From Entoloma clypeatum (taxonomy: Eukaryota > Basidiomycota > Agaricomycetes > Agaricales > Entolomataceae), in NCBI GenBank assembly GCA_963565915.1, contig OY751496.1, forward strand, positions 3,505,654-3,569,653: a DNA stretch of 64,000 nucleotides, read 5' to 3'. Below are positions 20,930 through 34,134 of the stretch, piece by piece. The position numbers and the translations under genes were made by a program. A model generated the notes under the pieces. It had not been told where the DNA came from. It did no database searches and worked only from the letters and a program-made list of their open reading frames with translations. The first letter of the stretch is position 1. Every line of letters begins with the position of its first letter.

Positions 20930-23438
20930 CTACTTAGGGTTATCGTGACGATGCGAGTCACTATCCACTCTCGCTGTGTCAGGGTACAGCTGTCCCCATC
21001 ATAAGATAGAGGAAAGCAGACAAAAGAACGACGAACCTTCCCAGGATTGAACAACCCAAGTGGATCAATTGCCTTCTTGATCGTCTTCATCAACTCGACA
21101 GTCCCAAGCCCAAGCTCCTCCACGAGGTACTTCTTCTTCCCTATTCCGACGCCATGTTCACCTGTACCTATACAGGACGAAGGTTCAATGAAAGCAATAG
21201 GGGAGACATGAAGAGACAAAAATCACAAGTTCCATCAAGCTTTATCGCCCTCTCAACCATCCTATGCACCGCCTCTTTCGCAACCTCCATCTCTTCGTCG
21301 GTCCTAAACAAAATCAATGCATGAAAGTTCCCATCTCCCACATGTCCGACAATCGTCGACGTTAGCCCAATTTGCGACAGGTCCTTCTTTGTTTCGTAGA
21401 CCAGCTCTGGAAGTGCTGACACTGGTACACTGTTTTACGGAGAGAAACAATGTGAGTAACCCGCCGTTGGCCGGAAAACAATATTTACAACTGACCAAAC
21501 ATCAGTCGGCCACCCCCTCGCCCCGTCCACCAACGCCAATCCCGAAAAATGCGCGTTTTTCCTATCTGCCCACAGCTCCCCCGCCTCGTCCTCGTCCTTC
21601 GCGAGCTCAAAGCCTGTCCCTCCATGGCGCTCTACAATCCCCTTCACAATCTTTGCGGTCTCAATGAGGGAAGCAGACGAGGGACCTTGCAACTTGAAGA
21701 AGAGGGAGTCGCGTTCAGGCCATTTGCGCCTGGACCTCCCATATTTATTCGTGGCGGTGATGAAAGTGTTGTCGACCAGTTCAACGCATTCTGTATTGCT
21801 CCAAGGTCAGCGCAGAGTTAGGGGCCTAAAGGGAACCAGGCGGACGTACGGATACCAACGCCGCGATTGATCACTTCAATAACCGCCTCTGTCGCCATTT
21901 TCACATCAGGGAACTGAACCACGGCCACCGTAGTTGCGAGAACGGGTGCAAGGCGTATTGTGACTGATGTTTTCGCTAGTGATGAGCCTTTCTGCCAGAG
22001 TCGAAATACCGGCACACCTTCGGTAACGATACCCAAGGTCCCCTCGGCTCCAATAAACAGCTGCGTTGTGTCAAACCCTGCAGATGACTTACGCGATCTT
22101 CGCCGTGTCTTGATGACCTGCCCTGAGGGTAATACCACAGTCTACCCCGCGTTGAGCGTCCATGGAATTGGGTGCGGAAAACGGTCACGCACGGCATTCA
22201 GGAACCATTCACCCCTTGCTGTTCCATATCGCACCGCGTTTGCTAGAGGAGTCGGGTTAGTCCCTCCCTCCTGAAGCCAAGATCGAGAATCGGCGTACTC
22301 CCAGATGACCCGGTGCTCAAGATCCCCCCGATCGTCGCGCCAGGGGCAGGGTCAATCTAATTCGTTCAGAAGCAAATAAATCGGGCATTTACTACGTGGC
22401 ATACCGGGAAGAATAGAGGTATCCCTGGGTGTTTAAACCGTGAGCAAAACAAAAGCCGGAAGGTCTGACAGAAGCTTGAGAATAGCGCACCTTTTTTCTT
22501 CAACGTATCGTTAATATCCATCCATCGTGCTCCCGGTTGGCACACGAGATCTGAATCAGCAGCTGTTGATCCCTCCAAAAAGTCAGTCCCAGGACTGGCG
22601 CCACACACTGAACTGGCGTCCACGAACCATGGATCTCAAGTATACGGTCCATACCCGACAAATCGACACAAATACCCCCGACTGCATGCTGTCCGACCCC
22701 GAATCAGCCCATGATCATTTCGTAGACTCAGCCCCGAGGGAACGCTCGAACGCACACTGCGAAACTGCCCCTCCAAACTCGTCGCGCCCGAGTATGGTGT
22801 GACCGGCATTCTATACTTGGTCGCGATCTTGACGATCTTGACGACGTCTTCTGTAGAACGGGGATAGACAACTACGCTGGGCAACGACGCTGCCTCATTC
22901 GTCCATTCATAAGTGTCTATATTGAGATGACAGGGGATTGTGGCAGGAACATACGGGGATGGTAGTCGTACTCAGAGAATCCATGGATACGGAGGTCTTC
23001 TGGGTCTGTCGAGACAATGTCATCGTCCATGGGTGAGAAGGAAGACGGCGAGGAGTGGAGCGTCTCCCTAAGCTCGCGTATAGCATTCTGAAAGTCTTCT
23101 GGAGTGCCAAAACGTGGTAGTTCGTCTTTGCGGTCTGTGGCGGAATCGAGAAAAGTGGAGAGTTTTGTGTCTTCAGTTTTGGAAAGGGTGTATCCGATCA
23201 TGCCACTGGCAAGGGAACATAAGGTGAGTAATGTGGTCCTTCGCCATAGAGAAGAAATTGAGGGCCGTGAAGGGTCATCAGACGAGCGAGAAGAATATGG
23301 TCGTACGCGTCCTCCAAGGGAAATCGTTCGAGCTCCCGTCGTGGCAGTTATGTTCGTAAGGTGTCGTAATCGTACATGATCATGGCGATATTGCAAACTG
23401 TTCCGCGTCCATGTTAATCTCCACAGGAAGGGCTCCAT
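20930..23438 (-). CDS. DLD1: D-lactate dehydrogenase, second assembled copy
   Basis: The same 13-exon gene as 12264-14772, shifted by 8,666, with identical predicted peptides. Treat as the same locus unless long reads show a real tandem duplication. Confidence 0.88.
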
Positions 23439-25615
23439 AATGCGTGTTGAAAAGAGGTCGAACGACCACGTCCCGGAGTTTTAGATACACTTGACCCGTG
23501 CCAAGGCCTCGTTTCCCTTAAGTGAACGCCCCTTGACAAGGGGGATAACAAGAAGACGGAGATGTCTGATGGGGGCAGGAGCAGCTTCTCTTCGCTCGTT
23601 GGAGTGGACCTTAATCCCTTCGCTTAGGGTTCTGAGCATGAGGCATCATGTTGCCGGCTGACATGGCGCTTGACACTTTTAGGTTTCGGTAAGTGCCCGA
23701 TAATGGAACACGCGGTATATCGTTTTCCAGTCGGTATGAAGGAGGATCATGAAACGCTCGATGAGGCCATGAGGGTGATCACCGATATTGATAGAATGAG
23801 GAACTGGGACTCGTATGATACCAGAGAATAACAGTCTGAAACACTCTAGTCGCAAGTTCGCGTGGGCGAGAATAAGCCGAAGCTCCGAGTTAAACTTCGG
23901 AGAAAACCCTAGAGGAGTAAGCATGTGAAATGAATATTACCAGGTGAGGCCGTGAGGGACACGATACGGACCTCTAACAGCAGGCATGTGCCTTTGCGAG
24001 CGTTCGCTTTCCGCGGCCATTTCATCTTCTGTGCCGCTCCCAGTTCGTTGTCTGCACTTTGGGTTCGTGGCCACTGAGTGTCGAATCTATTGGTGTATTG
24101 TTAATAAAACAAAACAAAAAACATACCATACTGACCAGTTCCTGTGACTCTATTCCCCTTTCTGTCGTCTTATCTCCTCTCAAGGGCGCTTGGTATTGGA
24201 AACGTCGAACTCAACAACAAATGCAAGTTTAATAATTCTGAAATGATTGGCAACGGCGAGACGGTAAAACGTAATCCTAATCCGCGTGGACGAAAGCATC
24301 ATGTTGAATTGAATCAAAACGCACGATATGTCACGCCTACATCCATGTTGTCCAGTGTAATCCACGTTCCAGGCAATGCTGAGGGAGGAAAACGAGCCGT
24401 ATGGGCTTGAGCAGGCGACGAGAAACCTGCCAGCCGACCCCGCGCGTGCAACAAGTTGCAGCGCCAAGAGGTGAAGGTTGTAGAATTGCACAAAGGATTC
24501 GGAAGAATGACATTGTTGGTGGGCCGTGGGTATTCTGAATTTGCTAGGAAACGGGAACGAGGTGGATCATACCAAGAAATACGTCGAGGAAGTGCTTCCC
24601 GTAACCAAGAGCAATGCTGACAAATGGTCAAACCTACCAGTAACCGCAACATGCTCGCATTCGGAAAGTTACATTGGACACCTTCTGGTGCCGGACAAGT
24701 TACTCAACCTCAGAGACTCATGAAATATATACGGATCACCGTCTTTTCTAGAACCCGAAGTCGCCAAGGCATGTCTCTTGGTTGGGCACTTTTGGCGCAA
24801 AAACTGTGTCGTGGATAACTGCTGCGAACTGCAATGTCTCATCGATCTCATCTATGGTCTGGCTTTCAAGGGCGCTTCACGTGCAGTCGACCACCACTAC
24901 ACGCCAGCCTCTTGCGAATGTTTGACGACAGACAACTTAGTCACTCGTCACTAGTCACCGGTACTTCCGAAAGACATCAACCGGCCCTGTCGTCCCGCTG
25001 GCTCCGACGCGTTCATCGGAATCACCGGGAGGCGAGGTCGCGTCCACAAGTGTTGTGAATCTGCTCGTTGAGTCGGGATGGAGCAGTGACAGAGAATCGT
25101 CAACCACATCCTTCTGTCCTGTCACCTGTGCCAAAGATCGGCGAAAAGTCGTGAGTTCTACCGTGACCTGCTCTCACATCATAAAGCTCTCCTGCCACCC
25201 CCATCGCGGCCGCGGTTAGTGCCATGACTCTTCTTCGATCCCTCGACTCGCCCTCCCGAGGTCGCTCAAGGTTTCGTGGTTACCATTCACATCGTCGTTT
25301 GAGCCGAGGGTCTTCCGAAGTGACCTGATGATTGACACTTTTCTGCTCATCGGCATCGGAAATTCATGTCGGAGTCATTCACAATGTGAGGGTGAGGCTG
25401 GGCAATCTGGAGACAGGTGTTGTGTGGTGACATTGAATGGCATGGGTGACACATACTCGCGTCGTGGGTTCGGATCGGCGTGGCCTTCTGAGGATAGGCG
25501 CTTAATCTACGGAACGAACGCAGACCATTACTGGCAGTACAAAGGGTTGCGTCCATTGCCCTCATCACGACAACCGTCCAAGGTTTCGCGCGCACACTTT
25601 ATCATCTCACAACTC
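23439..25615. other. Gene-poor interval, second copy
   Basis: Repeats 14773-16949. Nothing additional seen. Confidence 0.5.
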
Positions 25616-25886
25616 ATGCACTTCTCTCAAACTCTCATCTTTTCCATCGTTCTCTGTGTCGCAAGCGCCTTTGCGGCTACAGACCCGTTGCAAAAACGCT
25701 GTCTGGGCTTAGGAAAAGTTGCATGAGCAACAACCAGTGTTGTGATACAAAGTGGGGCACGACCTGTTCAGGACAGACGGGCTCCAACGGCGGGGAGACG
25801 GCAAGTCCTTCCACCTACGAAGTTGCCAATGACTGAGCTTGATTTTTCTTTGAACAATTTAGGTTTGCAATGACGGAAGCCTGTAG
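25616..25886 (+). pseudogene. Knottin-like secreted peptide, second assembled copy
   Basis: The same as 16950-17220, including the same one-base frameshift in the A run. Because both contigs share the shift, it is less likely to be a random base-call error in one of them, unless both derive from the same reads. Confidence 0.48.
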
Positions 25887-26026
25887 CATGCCACACCCCA
25901 ATACAACAGACCAAGTTCATGCAGGTAAACTACGATGCCGACGGCACGACCGCGCCAATCACCGATTTCGATAGTTCTCGCGTCTGATCCCTGAATTGTG
26001 TTTTCATAGATTTGATACGCATTTAT

Positions 26027-26638
26027 TGGATGCCTTCCCGTAAGGTTTAGAAACCTAAATATGGATTCTAAACCAGTTAAGCGAGGTTAGCCGAGATCAC
26101 GCTTGCCAAATGGGTTGTACCTGTCATCGGACTTTGAACTGCACCCTCTTCTAGACTTTTAATCTGGAACACATGCCCCCCCTATTCTATGTTTCTAAAT
26201 GTTTGTCAGCATATTCATCGCCCGCGACCCCAGTTCCTGATCTCGCTCCTGATGGCGATGCTCGATAGCACCTTAAAATGATCTGCCTTAGCCAGAAAGC
26301 CATGGACCAGCCTACATTCAGCCCATATGCTTCAATGACTCTGCTAAGCCCCGTGTCAGGACTCTCCGACCAGACGCGCTATGAAAAAAATGTGCGCAAC
26401 GAGTACATGCTATCCATAAAATGGTTTCTCAATACTCAACAAGTTGAGAAATGTCATGAACCCCCCTACAGACATGCTTCATCACTCTGGAACTGTTAAC
26501 ATGTGATCTCGGTGAACCGGCACAACAATTTTGCAGGATTTATTGGCCTTGATGAAAAAAGTCTTTATGGTTTGGAAACCTAGACCTAGATTATTTAGAA
26601 AATAATCTAGGATTCTAAACCTTACGGGAAGTCATCCA
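26027..26638. mobile_element. 612-bp MITE, second assembled copy
   Basis: The same as 17361-17972, shifted by 8,666. Confidence 0.66.
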
Positions 26639-27528
26639 TTGTGTTCGCATTTAATTATACATGTGTTTTTTGTCACCGAATTTCCCATGAGCCAAGTTCA
26701 CTCAGGAGGGGCAGGCATCAATGAAGTCTTGAACGTTGCTCATTGCTACCAGGACCATATAAGTAACCGACCTCAAGTACTTACAAAATAATATACACCC
26801 TACCGACTTCAAGCCCTGTCGCCCCTGTACCGACTAGTAGTATTTAGTAGTTGTTCAAAGTTCCCTCCACTTACGGTTTTGACTCCGAGTCAACGCTCAT
26901 CGACTTTAATCCTCAGCCTCCTTCCCATGCCTACTACGTGGTTGAACGGAAATCGTTATGATCCGACAAAAGACCGACAACGTTATTTCCCTGTTTGGTG
27001 TTCAAAAGTTCCTCGACAGGTCAGGCTCGCGCTTTCTGAGTGGAGGTTGAGCCAAAAGTTCCTGGCCACGCGAGGGGTTCACGTGACAAGATCGGCGGAA
27101 GTAATGACCACGTCTGATGACCAAATCCTCAAACCAATTCAATGTTCCGTCGCTCGCAGGACTACCGTGCACGACAAAACATCTGGAATCTACCACTAAT
27201 TGCCTTCTAATCCGGGGCTACCGGACTGTTGCAAAGGTGAATGGCACCCTTAATGTGAGTATTCCAATGTGGCGGGGTCAAGGGCCGGACGTGCAAATAC
27301 TGATGACGTTCCCAGCACATTTCGTTCTCGGGGGCCGCCCTGCGCCCGCGCAGTACGATGGAGTAATATCGGTTGTCCCACTGCACCATACAATGAGCTG
27401 CGCACGACGACCCAGGGGGAGAAAGCATGCATGAAATTGTCAGGATGCGGTGCAATCCAATCCAGGCCTGCAGGTCCACCCGTGAACCCTTTCGGAACGA
27501 TTCATCTTGGGAGTGGGTAAGCTTATTG
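26639..27528. other. Interval upstream of the first RTA1 gene
   Basis: Repeats 17973-18800 up to 27466 and then runs into unique sequence. No gene recognised. Confidence 0.45.
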
Positions 27529-27536
27529 TATAAAAG
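27529..27536 (+). promoter_or_regulatory. TATA box of first RTA1 gene
   Basis: TATAAAAG 63 bp upstream of the start codon at 27592. The paralogue at 32704 has TATAAG at a similar distance. Confidence 0.5.
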
Positions 27537-27591
27537 GCATTGATCGACTCACCGACCCTCAGCCCCCAACCTCCTTCCTCAATTTCGAGCG

Positions 27592-28969
27592 ATGTCATCA
27601 AACGAGCAGACAGGTGCATACTTTGTTTTGTCTTGCCACAGGGAAGCACTCACCGACATACCCTCGCACTTATAGCCGTCGTGAACTCTCCGTACGGGTA
27701 CGTTCCCACAAAGGCTGTTCAGATCGCCCTTCTCGTCTTGTTTGCGCTCTCAATGTGTCAGTAACCTCTCTTCTAACTCTCATAAATGAAGCTCACTCGC
27801 CTCCATCCCATAGTCGCTCATTTGGTCCAAGCACTTCGTCCAAGAGCACGATGGTTGCTCCCGACAGTCGTCAATTGTGGCCTCCTGGAAGCCCTTGCAT
27901 ATTCCGCGAGGCTTTGGTCCAGCTTCCACCCCAGCGTAAAGATGCTCTATTCCACGCAGTATGTTATCTCTTCAGTTCGCACATCAGTCCTTGAACTTGA
28001 TTTTGTCCAGACTTGTGCTCGGCCTTATCGCGCCTACGCACTTTATGGCAGCGAACTTCATCATTTTCCGAAACATAATGAAGAACCTGGGATTCGCCTA
28101 CAGCAGTCTTAAACCAAAAACCTGTATGTGGAATATTCCAGATATGTTTGTATTTGATGGACGCTAAGTTATCGATTTTCATACTTCATCAGATTCAATC
28201 ATCTTCTACAGCACTGTACGTGGTTCCTCATCTTTTCTACCTCCTTGATATTGAAGGAAAATCTCAGGCCATAATATCTCTCGCCGTCCAGTCAGGCAGT
28301 GGGGGCCTCACTGCTATTAATTCCAAACACAACTTCATAAAATTAGTAAGTTCGGATCCGTGGGACCTGTTCAAGTCGTTGACGCCCCCTCCCCTTTCTA
28401 GGGAGGCTATATCGCGCTCGCTGGGACCATAATCCAGACCGGTAAGTTTATCCCTAGATGGGTCGCTTGACGATGGACGCCTTATGATTCGTACAGTTAT
28501 GATCGTCGCCTTTCTAACATTCGCCATTGACTATCTCGTCCGGTATACCAACGACAAGCCCGTCAAATTCGCCAAGAAAGAGGCGATCGCAGATCGTGAG
28601 ACCCTGGCCCTTAGAGGTGACATGAATACGGGTCTTCGCTGGATGATAATGGCCATTATGTTCAGTACACTTTGTCTCCTAATTCGGTAAGTGTTGTATC
28701 TAACCCTCATGTCATATTGGTCCCATACTGATGCCTGTGTATCAGCGGGATTTTTAGGATCGTCGAGCTTGCTGGCGGATTGCAGGGAAAGATCAGCCAA
28801 ACGCAGATTTATACTGGTATGAATCTCCTTGGGCCGGTTCAGAACGCAAGCTGACTGTCCCTCGCTAGTCATTTTCGATGGTGTACTAGTCTTGCTGGCC
28901 ATGATCACCTTGAACGTCGCACATCCGTCTAACCTACTCCCTGCCCCACAACGGAGGCCTTCGGAATAA
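27592..28969 (+). CDS. RTA1-family seven-TM membrane protein (paralogue 1)
   Basis: Ten exons: 27592..27613, 27676..27756, 27814..27958, 28011..28123, 28193..28215, 28268..28345, 28402..28441, 28497..28686, 28746..28816, 28869..28969. They splice in frame to 287 aa. Family hallmarks: short N-terminus then YGYVPTKAVQIALL, LEALAYSARLW, LIAPTHFMAANFIIFRNIM, SGSGGL and C-terminal GVLVLLAMITLNVAHP. RTA1 proteins are fungal plasma-membrane or vacuolar proteins linked to lipid translocation and resistance to 7-aminocholesterol or sphingoid bases; the substrate here is unknown. It shares nine intron positions with the paralogue at 32704. The C-terminal tail is short. Confidence 0.9.
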
Positions 28970-29167
28970 TCAGTCGATGGGACTCAGTATCACTTGACGG
29001 CAGGGTATTCGTCGGACGTCACTCACTGTACCTACAAATATCATGGACTCATAGTACTCTGTTTCCTATCTTACGCGCAATAATGTCATGATAACGAACC
29101 AACCTTCTTCTGGGTAAACATGGCCTTTAATCTAAGGTTGCAGAAGACCAGGATGGACAAATGATGC
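28970..29167. other. Intergenic between convergent RTA1 and F-box genes
   Basis: Less than 200 bp between stop codons. No feature recognised. Confidence 0.4.
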
Positions 29168-30782
29168 TCATGCCCTTAAATGAGGCAGTAAATTAATCAC
29201 CATATCCCAATTCCAGCCGTCAGAGCCCTTCGCGATGAAACCGTGACGAATCTTGCATGTCTTCGGCAGGACTTGAACGAACAATTTCACGAGGGGACGA
29301 AAAGCATCGGACAATGGGGATTTTCCTACATGAAGATTCTCCAGAGCGAGGAAGGGAGCGGTTTCCGCGTTCGGTGGCTCTATGGCGTGCTCGCAGCAAT
29401 ACAGGCCAAGACGCTTCAAGTTTAAGCAATCATGTGCCAACGTGCGGAGGACGTTGAAAGTCATAGATGGCTGCCAGCACTCGGCTGACGACAGCCTCAG
29501 GGGTTCGTCATTGAGGTATAAGTCTTCAAGACCGGGGAGAGCGGCCGTTAAGATGGAAACGTCGCTGTCCGTCCATGTCAGGGCGAATTTCAGCCTCAAT
29601 CTCAGGTACTTGAGGTTCGAGAGGTGGAAGATAGGAGAAAAGGAACTGATAGTCGGTCCCCGTTCGTCCGCGCCCCCAGAAATGTTGTCTATATCCTCAA
29701 GGGAGATTTTTTGTATTGTGCTCAGTCTTTGGACGGCCATGGCAAGGAGCGGCCTGAGGTCCTGCCCCTGTTCAGACCCACTGAATTCGACACGAAACCC
29801 ACTGATGTGGGTTGGGAAGAAATCGTGCCGTAGGAAGGTGATGATTCTCGGGATGTCCAAGCTTATAGTGAGAGTGTCTAAGACGGGGAACGCGCCAGCT
29901 TCAAGACGTGGAGAGCATTTATAAAGCTGTCTGGCCAGCAAATCTTTTCTATAATTTTCGACCCTTCTGTGACTCGACGTGATGGTTACTAGGCGTGTCA
30001 GACGGGACAACTCCTCGATCAATTCTTTGTGCGCATGATGGGTCGGGAGAACGATGGTCTGAAGCCACTTGAGTTCGCGCACCGCCGTAGACAAGCCAGA
30101 TATTTCATCGAGCAGCTTGTGTGATATTTCCAAGTAGACGATGGATGGCATCCGAATAATGCAATCGGTTATCGTGTGGTAGAAATTACCCGGAGTCTGG
30201 TAGGGGCTCGTGCAATGCTCGAGGTGAAGAGTAAAGTGGGTGATACTTGGCTGCATGAACAGTAAACCGCTCCTGTCACAGGCTTTTCTTGGCTCATGCC
30301 AGTCGGTATATTTTAACGAAGTAAGAGCGGGGAATAAAACACCACACTGTCTTGTTTTGGCTATGATTTCCCAAGATCTGAGCTCAGCCGGGCCAATATG
30401 GGGTTCTGAGAATGAGATATGGCGGATGAAGTGACTGTGGTGGAAGAATCGATCCCATGCCGATTGAGTAGGTGGTTTCTGTTGGAAAATAGATTTGAGT
30501 TCAGACCATGATTGATATCGAAAGCCTCACTGTGTCTTCCCATTTATAAAACCCCTGAGGGGTGCGCGACAGTAAGCCGAGAAGTTCCAGGAGCGCGAAT
30601 CTATTATTCTCCAATGTACGCCAGAGTACAGGTTTGCAAACATTGTACCATTGTCTGCAGACAAGGATATTGGTGGCATTGGACCTCTTGTCCGAGAATG
30701 AGAAGATGATGTTTAGGAGTTCTGAGCTGTTGACAAGGGAAGTCTTGAGAGGTTCATGTACGAGTGAGTTACTGATCGGCAT
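29168..30782 (-). CDS. F-box protein with leucine-rich region
   Basis: Two exons, 30782..30531 and 30478..29168, with a 52-bp intron (GTGAGG...AACAG), giving 520 aa. The N-terminus holds an F-box-like segment (residues about 17-55: SSELLNIIFSFSDKRS, then LVCRQWYNVCKPVLWRTL). The long second exon has irregular leucine-rich stretches (for example LKYLRLRLKF, LPGLEDLYLN, CLNLKRLGLY). By family it would be a substrate receptor of an SCF ubiquitin ligase; the target is unknown. Such genes are numerous and variable in agaricomycetes. The start is the first Met upstream of the F-box. It sits between the two RTA1 genes on the opposite strand. Confidence 0.78.
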
Positions 30783-32637
30783 ATACGAAACTGATGATTA
30801 CCTTTTCCATGTCAGGCATTCTTACCGACCGAGATGGAGCGAGGAAGAGAAGGGAGTTTCGTCTGAGACTTGTCTCGCTCCGTTGTCAAAATAAGGGGTG
30901 AGTTGTGGCCTAATATGTGAGAACCTCCGAACTTCATAAACTTCATTTTTTACCGTCAAGAGAAGGCCAGCATATTTTGAAATTGTCAGTGGGACTCCAA
31001 TACCGCTGAAGCTTCGAAGGTTTACCTTGAACATGGCGGGAGCGCCAGTTTTGGATTGGATGTCCGTGCACACTCACTATCGTGAGCAACACGTGAAGAT
31101 CACGCTCTTCTGAATTGCCACACCATCATAACATCATAACATGTACACTGGCTCTGTAAGTACTCCTCGAACGTTGATGTTCTGGCGAGAAACAAACCCC
31201 TGTGTGACCTCGCTCACGAGTTGCCAAACATACAACGGTCGGATCCACTACATACGACTCAACAACTGTGGAGCCTGGCAGGATATCTCTCTTCAAGGGC
31301 TTCGTTCGTAATTTGCTACATATCCCATTTTAGTCAAATCCAAGTGATAAGATACCAGATTTCTCACAGCGCCCGCCTCGCAAACGGCCTCTCATCCGTT
31401 CGCTTGACAAACCTCGGACCCATTGGAAAACTGTTGGCATCAAGTCGCAGAAGTCGAGCTCTCGTAATGAGTATGGAACAGACATAATGGCGAGATTAAC
31501 GGCGAGGTTATGAGGGCGTGGGTTCGTCTAGGTGTTCTTCCTCCTCGTAAAGGCCATGGTGGCAATTGGAACGTCGTTCATCTCATTCGGAGGAGGTATG
31601 TGTTGACCTCTTTCCACCCACCTCGCGGCTATATATCATTTCTACAACCTTGGCAATTCCCTGGGCAGATATCCCGACGACCATCTTCTTGCCGTTTTCC
31701 AGATCCACATACGCGGCGTGTTCGTGGGCCCGTTTCCGCCTGGCACATGGAAGTCAGCCGGCCGCTGGTCACAAACGGCCTGAAGGCAGATGGTCTTTCT
31801 GTAGACCGTGTTAGCGCCTCAAGCGTCAAAAGGTAACCTATGAATTACGTTAATCACTCCAAGTACCTAAGTAAGGGAAACCTCAATCTTCTTGGGTTTC
31901 CCTCGATTGTCTCCATCGGCTGGGTTGCCGTGATTTGATGGTGTCGGTGCTCTGCAATGTCAGGACCGTTTGGCGCCCAACAGAGCAAATGCGTGCTGCA
32001 TATGTCGGCCGGCCCACAAGCAGTCTTGGTTCGCGACCTTCTGCATGAAAATATTTCCAATCTTCAGGTGGCCAGGTATTGTGATGTTCCTCTTGACTCG
32101 GGCCATGACCGCGTCTTGCAGCTCCTCTAGAACCAGTCAACGTGCCATGATCGACTCACTTCCTTCCATCTCCAATCAGCAACACGTACAATCCCCGGAT
32201 CATTCATCGTGGAACTACACTTTCCGAGTGTCGATTTTTTGCACAATCTACTTATGTACATTGCACTTGCCACGAATCTCGGAACAAGTCGAACAGTCAG
32301 GCCAATCCTTTCGCAATCCTTGAAGTGAGCAACGCCGCCGGGCCGACGGCCCTCCGAAGTGACAAATACTGATGACATCCACCATGAATTTTCTTCTGGG
32401 TCCCGGAAGTGGTCACCCAGCTGCGCCGGCAGAACGTCCCTTGTACCGCTTAACGCATTGTGTGTTATTCGATCGACGGTTGAGGTCAATCGACACGCTT
32501 CAGATTCATGAAAGGCGGTGCATCCCAAGCTGCCCAGGATGAATTCGTCCCTGAACCTGCGTTGTTCGGTCACATTTAGTGACCGTTGAGGTCCGTTTCG
32601 GGAGAAGTTCTGTTCTCACGATAGGGTCAGCTCATGA
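30783..32637. other. Intergenic, no gene recognised
   Basis: 1.85 kb between the F-box gene and the second RTA1 promoter. The longest open frame is 148 codons on the minus strand (32127-32573), with no recognisable domain. A + frame of 108 codons at 31510-31836 is likewise unidentified. Confidence 0.45.
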
Positions 32638-32643
32638 TATAAG
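32638..32643 (+). promoter_or_regulatory. TATA-like box of second RTA1 gene
   Basis: TATAAG 66 bp upstream of the ATG at 32704, matching the spacing in the first paralogue. Confidence 0.4.
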
Positions 32644-32703
32644 TTCACACATCGGGGCAACTACAGACTCCAGCAGTTTCCCTCCCCCCCCCTTCTTCGA
32701 GCA

Positions 32704-34134
32704 ATGTCCTCCAGCGAGCAGACAGGTGTGTCCTCTTTCAGCATTTCTCGAGGGAGCTTTTGCTGATAGTAATATTTCTTGTCACAGACTCCCAATATGG
32801 GTATGTCCCGACAAAAATTGTTCAAATCGTTTTCCTCTCCCTCTTTGGAGTCACCGCTAGTTAGTTCACTCCCTTGTTATTGGATGTAGCATTCAATTTC
32901 ACCGTCCCACAGTCGCTCATCTGGGCCAAGCACTTCGCTCGAAGATGTGGTGGCTGCTGCCGACATTCTTCATCTGCGGGTTCCTCGAGATGCTTACCTA
33001 TGGCGCGAGACTTTGGTCAAGTTATAACCCTAGTGTGAGCATGTTGTATTCGACACAGTGCGTCATTCGCTCGATTCAGACATGGGACACTTTCTCATAA
33101 AACATTTTCAGACTCGTGGTCGCCCTCATCGCACCTACGCATTTCATCGCAGGCAGCTTCATCATCCTCCGAAACATGATGGATGTATTGGGAGTTGGCT
33201 ATAGCAGGCTTAGCCCCAAGTGGTGTATGTCGAATTCCTCTCCCATAATTGATCAAGCTGATCTTGATGTTTCTTTAGATCGATACATCTTCAACGGCGG
33301 TGTGAGCCATGCATTTTCCTTAAATTTCCGTGGAGGGTTGCTAATACACTTCTAGGCCATCGTGTCGATCACCGTGCAAGGTGGTAGCGGAGGCTTTGCC
33401 ACTTTCAAGTCGAAACCTGTCCTCGCAAAAATTGTACGGCAACATTGACCAATATATTCCGTCCACCGACTAACCTAGCCGCCAAATTTTCAGGGTAAAT
33501 ACATGGCCGTCGGTGGCACGATCCTCCAGACAGGTGGGTGTCTTTCTTTTGAAGTCCTCGACAACGGGCAGCCTCTGATCCATTGCCTGTGACTTCAGTT
33601 GTGATCACCGTCTTCCTGATCTTCACCATCGACTACCTCATGCACTACAACAACGACCGCCCCTTCAGAACTGCCAGAGCGAAGTTGAACGCAGAACCTG
33701 AGGCACTCTTGTCTGCGGATCATGCTGGAGGGTCGCTGCGAGGGTACATGGATCGGCGTCTGCATCGGATGAGTGCCGCTGTGGTGTTCAGCACAGTTTG
33801 CCTCGTCGTCCGGTCAGTATCGTATTCGTCCTTCTTGGAAAGGCCACATACTGATGATTGGCATTCAGTGGAATTTACCGGATCATCGAGCAGGTCCGCA
33901 ATGTTCAAGGAAAGCCTCAATCACAGATCTACTTTGGTATGTATGACTTCCATCGTTGGTGAACATGGGCTGAATCTCCAACCACCAGCCATCTTCGACG
34001 GCGCAATGGTCTTTCTCGCCATGATCGCATATAATGTCGCCCACCCTTATGACCTAATCCCCGCCTCTCCCGTCAAACAGGGGACTCCATCAGTATCAAG
34101 CGACAGAACCCACTATCAATTGGCGGGTATGTAA
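32704..34134 (+). CDS. RTA1-family seven-TM membrane protein (paralogue 2)
   Basis: Ten exons: 32704..32725, 32788..32859, 32913..33057, 33112..33224, 33279..33301, 33356..33433, 33494..33533, 33599..33812, 33869..33936, 33989..34134. The product is 306 aa. Landmarks match paralogue 1: YGYVPTKIVQIVFLSLF, LEMLTYGARLW, LIAPTHFIAGSFIILRNMM, GGSGGF and AMVFLAMIAYNVAHPYDLIPA. Exons 1, 3, 4, 5, 6 and 7 have identical lengths in the two genes (22, 145, 113, 23, 78, 40). Exon 8 is 24 bp longer and encodes a longer loop; the C-terminal tail is also longer. The pair arose by local duplication. Lipid export or stress resistance is a family-based guess. Confidence 0.91.

Larger units (their letters stand above)
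19001..27466. repeat. Second copy of the 8,466-bp duplication
   Basis: Corresponds to 10335-18800 at offset +8,666. It starts abruptly in the middle of exon 7 of the Ubp14 gene. From 27467 onward the sequence is unique and continues where the first contig broke off. Confidence 0.93.

Noticed and set aside
19001..27466. A real tandem duplication giving two DLD1 genes and a Ubp14 pseudogene
   Set aside because: Exact identity at all compared points and breakpoints coinciding with the N run make an unmerged contig overlap far more likely.
32127..32573. 148-codon minus-strand gene
   Set aside because: No recognisable domain, composition bias, intron support or paralogue; kept only as part of the intergenic description.
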